A DNA stretch of 64,000 nt from Myxococcus qinghaiensis. Its GTDB lineage: Bacteria > Myxococcota > Myxococcia > Myxococcales > Myxococcaceae. Below are positions 59,090-64,000 of the stretch, piece after piece. The stretch is from positions 310,001-374,000 of the forward strand of contig NZ_JAKCFA010000009.1 in assembly GCF_024198215.1 (NCBI RefSeq), written 5' to 3'. The translations under genes and the position numbers were made by a program. The stretch's first letter is position 1, and every line of letters begins with the position of its first letter. Below the pieces are notes generated by a model, which was not told where the DNA came from, ran no database searches, and worked only from the letters and a program-made list of their open reading frames with translations.

Positions 59090-59188
59090 CGTGGCCTTTT
59101 CCGGAATTTCCGGAAGCGGCAGTCCGGGCGCCAGCGGTGGGGCGGGCGCCCGGGTCCGCGCGGAGTGAGCGCGGCACGAGGAGCATGA

Positions 59189-59788
59189 ATGGCGGCGGTG
59201 AAGGCGGTCCTGCTGGACCTGGGCAACGTCCTCGTCTTCCACGACAACGCGTTGCTCTTCTCCAGACTGGGCGCGTGTGCCCGGATGCAGGCGCACGAAG
59301 TCTCCCAGCGGCTGATGGGCGCCGGGTGGACCGCGGCCAACAAGGGCCAGCTGGACGCGGAGGGCATCCGCCGCAGCGTGTGCGGGGCGCTCCAGGTGGA
59401 GCTGCCCATGGCGGAGTTCGCGCCCCTGTGGAGCAGCCACTTCACCACCCACGACGCGGTGCTGCCCCGGGTGGAGTCCCTCGTCGGGCGGGTGAAGCTG
59501 GTGCTGGTGTCCAACACCAACGCGCTGCACGCCGCCTACCTGCGGCCCCGGCTGCCGCTGCTCCAGCGCTTCGACGCGCTGGTGATGAGCTGCGAGGTGG
59601 GCAGCGTCAAGCCGGAGCCGGACATCTACCGCATCGCCCTGGAGCGCGCGGGCTGCGCGCCCGAAGAGGCCGCCTTCTTCGACGACCTGCCGGAGTTCGT
59701 GGACACCGCCAACGCGCTGGGCCTGCGCGGGCGGCTGTTCACCACCGCCGCCGCCTTCGACGCGCAGCTCCAGGAACTGGGCCTATGA
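59189..59788 (+). CDS. HAD-superfamily phosphatase
   Basis: 199 residues. HAD motif I LLDLGNVLV (residues 9-17, the second Asp replaced by Asn as in YihX-type glucose-1-phosphatases), motif II SNTNALH, motif III Lys in GSVKPEPDIY and motif IV FFDDLPEFVD. A soluble sugar-phosphatase is likely. The TGA overlaps the ATG of the following glycosyltransferase, suggesting a joint role in sugar metabolism. Confidence 0.88.
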   Translation: MAAVKAVLLDLGNVLVFHDNALLFSRLGACARMQAHEVSQRLMGAGWTAANKGQLDAEGIRRSVCGALQVELPMAEFAPLWSSHFTTHDAVLPRVESLVGRVKLVLVSNTNALHAAYLRPRLPLLQRFDALVMSCEVGSVKPEPDIYRIALERAGCAPEEAAFFDDLPEFVDTANALGLRGRLFTTAAAFDAQLQELGL

Positions 59789-60609
59789 GGCTCGGTGGCT
59801 ACGTCCTGCACCGCGACAACCAGGACACGCTGGCGCCCTGCCTTCAAGGCCTGCTGGCCCTCTGCGACGAAGTGGTGGCGATGGACTCCGGCTCCACGGA
59901 TGGCTCGGCGGAGCTGGCGCGCTCACTGGGCGCGCGCTCGCTGTCACACGCCTGGCGGGGCTACGGCGCCGCGCGCGTGGCCGCGGTGAACGCGCTGGCG
60001 CCGTGCGACTACGTCTTCTACCTGGACTCGGACGAGTCGCTGGAGCCCGGCGCGCTGGACACGCTGCGCGCGTGGAAGGGCTCCTCGCCCGACGCGGACG
60101 TCTACCGGCTGCCCCGGCGCGACTGGGCGGAGATGGAGGGCCGCCGCTTCCTCTTCCGCACCCAGTGGCGCGCGCGGCTGGTGCGGCGGGAGAAGGCCGT
60201 GTGGCACGCGCGGCACATCGTCCACGAGGCCCTGCCGAAGATGCGGGGCGGGCGCGTGCAGGCGCCCATCGACCACCGCTTCGCCACCTCCGTGGCGCGC
60301 CGCTGCGCCAAGGAGGAGCGCTACGCACTGCTCTGGGCCCTGCGCGCCCACTTCGAGCAGCGCCGGCTCAAGCCCGTGGTCCTCCAGCGCCTGGCCGCGT
60401 GGGTGCGGGATGGCGTGCTCAACGGCGCCGTCTTTCGCGGCGGAGCGGACGCCTCCCGGCTGGCGTGGGGCGTGGCCGGCTACCACTCCATCAAGTACGC
60501 GTACCTGCGCGAGCTGCGCCAGGGCCGGTACGCGAAGCTGGCGCGCATCTATTCGGAGGAGCGCTACGACGAGCTGTTCGCCCGCGTGCGCGAGGGCCGG
60601 CTGGACTGA
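59785..60609 (+). CDS. Family 2 glycosyltransferase (WaaE/KdtX-like)
   Basis: 274 residues from MRLGGYVLHRDNQDTL. GT2 core: EVVAMDSGSTDGSAELARSLGA, YVFYLDSDESLEPG (DSD metal site) and a downstream HEAL segment, matching the LPS core beta-1,4-glucosyltransferase type. Soluble or peripheral. The ATG overlaps the HAD gene stop. The acceptor is probably envelope polysaccharide; not determinable here. Confidence 0.88.
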   Translation: MRLGGYVLHRDNQDTLAPCLQGLLALCDEVVAMDSGSTDGSAELARSLGARSLSHAWRGYGAARVAAVNALAPCDYVFYLDSDESLEPGALDTLRAWKGSSPDADVYRLPRRDWAEMEGRRFLFRTQWRARLVRREKAVWHARHIVHEALPKMRGGRVQAPIDHRFATSVARRCAKEERYALLWALRAHFEQRRLKPVVLQRLAAWVRDGVLNGAVFRGGADASRLAWGVAGYHSIKYAYLRELRQGRYAKLARIYSEERYDELFARVREGRLD

Positions 60610-60616
60610 GGCCCAC

Positions 60617-61267
60617 TCACTCGTACTTGGCCACGGGCGGCTCACGCAGCCCCGCCTCCGCCCACTTCTGGTACGCGGGCTGGGACAGGAGGGTGTCGCG
60701 GTACGCGGCGCTCACCGGCTCCAGCGCCACGTCGTAGGTGACGAAGCGCGTGGCCACCGGCGTGAAGAAGGCGTCCGCGATGGTGAAGTGGGCGCCGAAG
60801 AGGAACGGTCCGCCCTGCCCGAAGCGGGCGCGGCAGTCGGTCCACAAGGCCTGGATGCGGGCGATGTCCTCGGCGACGCCCGGCACCCGGCCCTGTCCCG
60901 GCCGGCGAGCGCGCAGGTTCATCCCCATGTGCTCGCGCAGCTTCGTGAAGCTGGAGTGCATCTCCGCCGTCACCGAGCGCGCCACCGCGCGGGCCACGCG
61001 CTCCTGGGGCCACAGGTGGGCCTCCGGAAACGTCTCCGCCAGATACTCGCAGATGGCCAGCGAGTCCCAGATGGACAGGTCACCATGCTTGAGCAGCGGC
61101 AGGCGTCCGCTGGGCGAGTGCCGGGCGATGAGCTCGCGCGTCTCCGGGGTGTCCAGGGGGATGACCACCTCCTGGAACGGCTGCCCGGTGTGGGCCAGCG
61201 CCAGATACGGCCGAAGCGACCACGAGGAGTAGTTCTTCGAGGCAACGACGAGGGTGAGCGGGGACAT
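60617..61267 (-). CDS. Glutathione S-transferase
   Basis: 216 residues from MSPLTLVVASKNYSSWSLRPYL. The N-terminal thioredoxin domain has the Ser-rich active-site loop NYSSWS, then SGRLPLLKHGDLSIWDSLAICEYLAE (cis-Pro and the E-S-like glutathione contact), and an all-helical C-terminal domain (FGAHFTIADAFF). Resembles YfcF/zeta-like bacterial GSTs. Faces the glycosyltransferase gene with a 7-bp gap. Confidence 0.9.
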   Translation of the reverse strand: MSPLTLVVASKNYSSWSLRPYLALAHTGQPFQEVVIPLDTPETRELIARHSPSGRLPLLKHGDLSIWDSLAICEYLAETFPEAHLWPQERVARAVARSVTAEMHSSFTKLREHMGMNLRARRPGQGRVPGVAEDIARIQALWTDCRARFGQGGPFLFGAHFTIADAFFTPVATRFVTYDVALEPVSAAYRDTLLSQPAYQKWAEAGLREPPVAKYE

Positions 61268-61308
61268 GGCGCGCACGGTAGCGCTCCATGCGGCGGGATG
61301 CCCGTGCT

Positions 61309-61908
61309 TCAGTGCGCCGGGGTGTTGCGGCTCAAGAGCGAGCGCACGCGAGACAACCACGGCTGACGACGGCGGTGCTCCGGCGGGTCGATGCGGTACA
61401 CGGCCACCGGCAGGCGGATGTTCTTCATCTCGCCCCGGCCCAGCCGCACCGGCGGGGACTCGAGCTGTCCCTCCACCTGTCGCGCCACCGTCTCGCTGAC
61501 GTAGAGCGTGCCGGGCCTCGCCAACGCTTCGATGCGCGCGGCCAGGTTGACGCCCTCGCCGAACACGTCGCCCTCGCGGTGCACGACGACGCCCAGATGC
61601 ACGCCCACGCGCATGACGACGCGGCGCTCGACGGCCACCAGGTCGTTGTGCACCTTGAGGGCCTGCTGAAGCTCCAGCCCGAAGTCCACGGCGGCAAGGC
61701 CCCCCTCGAACTCCAAGAGGAAGCCATCCTCCAGGCGCTTCACCTCGCGGCCACCGTGGCGAGGCAACAGCTCGCGGACCAGCACGGCGTGCTCGTCGCG
61801 CACCACCTGCTGGAGCGCCTCGTCACGCCAGGACTGACGTCCCACCGCCTCGATGCCCGTGAACAGGATGGCCGACAGTTTCCCCGGCTCGGGTTCCTCC
61901 ACCACCAT
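61309..61908 (-). CDS. Degenerate class III nucleotide cyclase domain protein
   Basis: 199 residues consisting of one class III cyclase domain plus an Arg-rich tail. Recognisable elements are LFTGIEAVG (motif one), KRLEDGFLLEF (Lys and second metal Asp), GVHLG, GDVFGEGVNLAARIEALARPG (Asn and Arg of the transition-state pair). The first metal-binding Asp of the usual FTDIE is Gly here, so canonical two-metal catalysis looks impaired. May act as a regulatory or nucleotide-binding protein. No sensor domain attached. Confidence 0.85.
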   Translation of the reverse strand: MVVEEPEPGKLSAILFTGIEAVGRQSWRDEALQQVVRDEHAVLVRELLPRHGGREVKRLEDGFLLEFEGGLAAVDFGLELQQALKVHNDLVAVERRVVMRVGVHLGVVVHREGDVFGEGVNLAARIEALARPGTLYVSETVARQVEGQLESPPVRLGRGEMKNIRLPVAVYRIDPPEHRRRQPWLSRVRSLLSRNTPAH

Positions 61909-62284
61909 CGCTCATCTCCCCTCCCCCCGATGCCAATTGTTTGAAACGTTACTCCAGGACGAGGTCCCCGGTCCCAGCCGAGCCCCCCGTCACGGCTGGG
62001 ACCGGGCCCCGGATGACTCCTCGCCCTGGGAGGGCGCGGCCATGCATTTCGTGAATTCCCTGGCCCCTCACGGCATGGCCTCAACGGCCGCTCGCTCTCT
62101 GCCTTGCTGCGTCAGAGCCCGTGAGGATAAAGGACAACAAGTGAACCATCCTGTTCGACTCCATCAGGATAATTCATCACTGACGCGGCGCGCAAACCTC
62201 CCATGAGGTCGGACACCAAGGTGTTCGACCTCCAACGTGGGGAGTCGGGTGGGGGTCCTGCTCAGGACAAGTGAGGGGTGGGCC
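61909..62284. other. Intergenic region with low-GC patch and hairpins
   Basis: 376 bp with no credible CDS. A relatively AT-rich patch at 62110-62185 carries on the minus strand a possible promoter, TTGCGC and TATCCT with 18-bp spacing (about 62197-62168), that would read toward the cyclase gene with a ~250-nt leader. ATCCTG/CAGGAT (62148-62153/62165-62170) forms a small inverted repeat. A long hairpin is listed separately. Confidence 0.4.
62205..62232. terminator. 12-bp stem hairpin between two minus-strand genes
   Basis: GAGGTCG (62205-62211) and CGACCTC (62226-62232) pair, continuing through a G-T and ACAC/GTGT to a CAAG loop. It lies about 53 bp beyond the stop of the gene at 62285-63103 and before the cyclase promoter, so a terminator or a dyad operator are the two readings. 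Confidence 0.45.
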
Positions 62285-63103
62285 TCACAGGTCGTCGCAG
62301 GGGGTTCCCAGGCGCGCCCCGGTGTAGACGCCGAGCTCGTTGTAGATGAGCGCCAGGTTCTCCGAGACGGGCACCTGCCGCAGCTTGCGGCGGGCCTTCT
62401 TCTCCACCCAGACGGAGGGCAGCTCGCGGTCCAACAGCAGCTGGAGGTCGCCCTTCTTGGTGGAGAAAATCTCTCCCTTGGAGTCGGAGACGACGTTGAG
62501 CATCTGCTGCGGCTTCAGCCGTCCCCTCGGGCCGATGAAGACTCGGAAGCTCTTCTGCTCCGCTTCGGACCGGCCGCGCTCCACCAGGAAGTAGACGCCC
62601 TTCGTGTCGCGCAGCAGGGCGTACGGCTCGTACTTCATGGGGCTGGGGTTGTAGGCCGCCTTGCGCAGCAGCTCGCGCGCGGGCTCCGCCGCCATCAACG
62701 TGAAGGGCGTCTCGCGCTGGCCGCAGCGCACCGAGCAGGTGCCCGCCGTCGCGTCCACCTTGACGACGGAGTACGCGCGCGCGTCCAGGCCGCTCCCGTC
62801 GAAGGACAGCTCCGGGTTCCAGAAGCGCGGCTCGAAGAAGGAGCCGGTGGAGAGCCGGACGACGTTGGGGGCGATGGGCACCTCGGTGAAGGTGGCGCCG
62901 TCTCCGTAGAAGAGCTGGCGCTGCGAGCTCTCGAAGACCTCCGTCGAGGAGACGTAGTGCCCCTTGCCGTCGGTGCAGACAGCGGTGCGCTCCAGGAGGA
63001 TGCGCTTGCGCAGCGAGTCCTCGCGTCCCCAAGGGGGCTCGTGGGCGAGGACGGAGGAGGAGGACAGCGTCAGGAGCAGCGCGAGGCGACGGGCCAGGGT
63101 CAT
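62285..63103 (-). CDS. Secreted hypothetical protein, 272 aa
   Basis: Starts MTLARRLALLLTLSSSSVLA, a clear signal peptide. The mature protein has two or three Cys (TAVCTDGKG, GTCSVRCGQRE) and beta-rich repeats; no known family. It opens 11 bp after the stop of the 274-residue lipoprotein gene, so the two form an operon, probably encoding exported partners. Confidence 0.78.
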   Translation of the reverse strand: MTLARRLALLLTLSSSSVLAHEPPWGREDSLRKRILLERTAVCTDGKGHYVSSTEVFESSQRQLFYGDGATFTEVPIAPNVVRLSTGSFFEPRFWNPELSFDGSGLDARAYSVVKVDATAGTCSVRCGQRETPFTLMAAEPARELLRKAAYNPSPMKYEPYALLRDTKGVYFLVERGRSEAEQKSFRVFIGPRGRLKPQQMLNVVSDSKGEIFSTKKGDLQLLLDRELPSVWVEKKARRKLRQVPVSENLALIYNELGVYTGARLGTPCDDL

Positions 63104-63114
63104 GGGAGGAAGCC

Positions 63115-63939
63115 TCACAGGTGGTCCAGGAAGAAGTCGGCGTAGGAGGCGGTGTCCATGCCGCCGGAGGCGGGGGCGATGGTCCACTGGAGCGTGCCGT
63201 TCTCCACCTTGCCGCCGTAGCTGGCGCCATTGCGGCACTCCATGCGCCGCAGCGCGCGCTTCACCGTCGTGCGCGCCTCCTCCGAGTCCCGGCACAGGTT
63301 CACGAGGGCCTCCAGCGGTCCGGCGCAGTACGCGCCGATGGGGTGCTCGCGCAGCTCCTGGTCGGGCACGGTGTCCCAGGCCACCACGATGGGGAAGGAC
63401 GTGCCGCACTTCTCGTGGGTCTCCTTCACCCGCCTGGCCAGGTCGCGCTCCTCGGAGGCGGCCCAGAACGCCTTGTCGAACGCGGAGGCGCGCTGGAGCG
63501 TGCCGTCCGCGAGCTGCCGCTGGTACAGCTCCACCACGTCGTCGACGTCCACCTTCTTGGAGCGCTCCTCGCTGAGGTAGAGGGTGACGGGGTCTTCCTT
63601 GTCGAAGCGGTTGAGGGTGTTCCTCCCGTTCGACTTCTTGGACGGGGCCAGACGTACCAGGCGCAGGCGCTTGCCGCGCCAGTCCGTCCAGTAGGCGTTG
63701 TCGTCGCTGACGCTGTGGAGGGCGACCTTGCCGTCCAGGTCATCACCTGGGGCGTGGAACTGGACCAGGGCCTTGCGGGAGCCCTCGGGCAGCAGCGGGA
63801 CGATGGTGATGACGTCTCCGCCCTCGGACGTGAAGACCGACGCCTGTCCTTCCGGCTTGGGGGCTTCCCCCGTGGGGCGCGCGTTTCGGGAACAGCCGAG
63901 CGCGACGACCACGACACTCAACGCCAACAAGACTCTCAA
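63115..63939 (-). CDS. Lipoprotein, hypothetical, 274 aa
   Basis: Starts with TTG at 63939, preceded by GGGGGAG. The signal MRVLLALSVVVVALGC has lipidated Cys16. The mature region has DVDDVVELYQRQLADG and several Cys (KCGT, AYCAG, NLCRD, ECRNG) near the end. No family recognised. First of two genes in a minus-strand operon. Confidence 0.75.
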   Translation of the reverse strand: MRVLLALSVVVVALGCSRNARPTGEAPKPEGQASVFTSEGGDVITIVPLLPEGSRKALVQFHAPGDDLDGKVALHSVSDDNAYWTDWRGKRLRLVRLAPSKKSNGRNTLNRFDKEDPVTLYLSEERSKKVDVDDVVELYQRQLADGTLQRASAFDKAFWAASEERDLARRVKETHEKCGTSFPIVVAWDTVPDQELREHPIGAYCAGPLEALVNLCRDSEEARTTVKRALRRMECRNGASYGGKVENGTLQWTIAPASGGMDTASYADFFLDHL

Positions 63940-63972
63940 GCAACTCCCCCTGGGTGTGGAGCCCCGCGTGGA

Positions 63973-63987
63973 CGCCCGTCACGGGCG
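63973..63987. terminator. Hairpin at the window end
   Basis: CGCCCG (63973-63978), loop TCA, CGGGCG (63982-63987). It lies upstream of the minus-strand lipoprotein operon, possibly the end of the preceding transcription unit outside the window. Confidence 0.3.
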
Positions 63988-64000
63988 CCGCCTTCACAGG

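Overview
The window is a high-GC (roughly 70%) chromosomal segment from a fruiting myxobacterium, most likely Myxococcaceae or a close relative. Four things point there: a complete carB-type carotenoid operon ending in carA and carH; several Ser/Thr kinases; many secreted lipoproteins with myxobacterial Cys-rich, RCC1 and ADYC domains; and a myxobacterial-type retron reverse transcriptase. No rRNA, tRNA, CRISPR array, transposase or prophage was seen.

Layout. 1-5.5 kb: the end of a thaumatin-like secreted protein, a two-gene hydrolase operon, a type I glutamine synthetase and a convergent amino-acid permease that shares its stop palindrome. 5.6-8.6 kb: a lipoprotein with a degenerate TIKI/ChaN-like region and two small envelope proteins. 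8.7-14.7 kb: a translationally coupled signalling pair, an FHA-containing sigma-54 activator followed by a giant kinase-nSTAND-PEGA-sulfatase-like protein. 14.9-17.5 kb: an ADYC-domain lipoprotein and a BNR/YCF48-like protein.

17.5-28.0 kb, minus strand: crtE, crtIb, crtB, crtD, crtC, a glycosyltransferase, crtYc, crtYd, an acyltransferase, carA and carH. Most of the genes overlap by 4 bp. Together they predict synthesis of a glycosylated, acylated monocyclic carotenoid (myxobacton type). The operon is controlled by B12/light repressors whose genes close it. Upstream of crtE lie four 11-bp direct repeats, the last containing the -35 box TTGACA; this fits a CarH/CarA operator. A divergent secreted thioredoxin-fold gene starts 15 bp beyond the operator and may be co-regulated.

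28-32 kb: an SDR epimerase, an E-set/esterase protein, a disordered protein whose 3' end is tandemly repeated with a ~70-bp period, and a conserved hypothetical. 32.3-38.2 kb is the most unusual part. It holds a HEAT-repeat protein fused to an aldo/keto-reductase-like domain that has lost catalytic residues, then a retron-type reverse transcriptase with a HEAT-like N-terminus and a plausible upstream msr/msd, then a translationally coupled TIGR02996/leucine-rich-repeat protein.

38.2-49.6 kb: a 28-repeat RCC1 lipoprotein, a membrane metallophosphoesterase, a TetR regulator and a 1,504-residue amidohydrolase lipoprotein with TSP3, Ig-like and lamin-tail domains. 49.8-64 kb: a membrane-anchored kinase, an ATP-grasp enzyme, a second E-set/esterase lipoprotein, an FHA protein, a kinase-PEGA protein, small lipoproteins, a host-attachment-family protein, a HAD phosphatase coupled to a GT2 glycosyltransferase, a glutathione transferase, a degenerate class III cyclase and two secreted proteins of unknown function.
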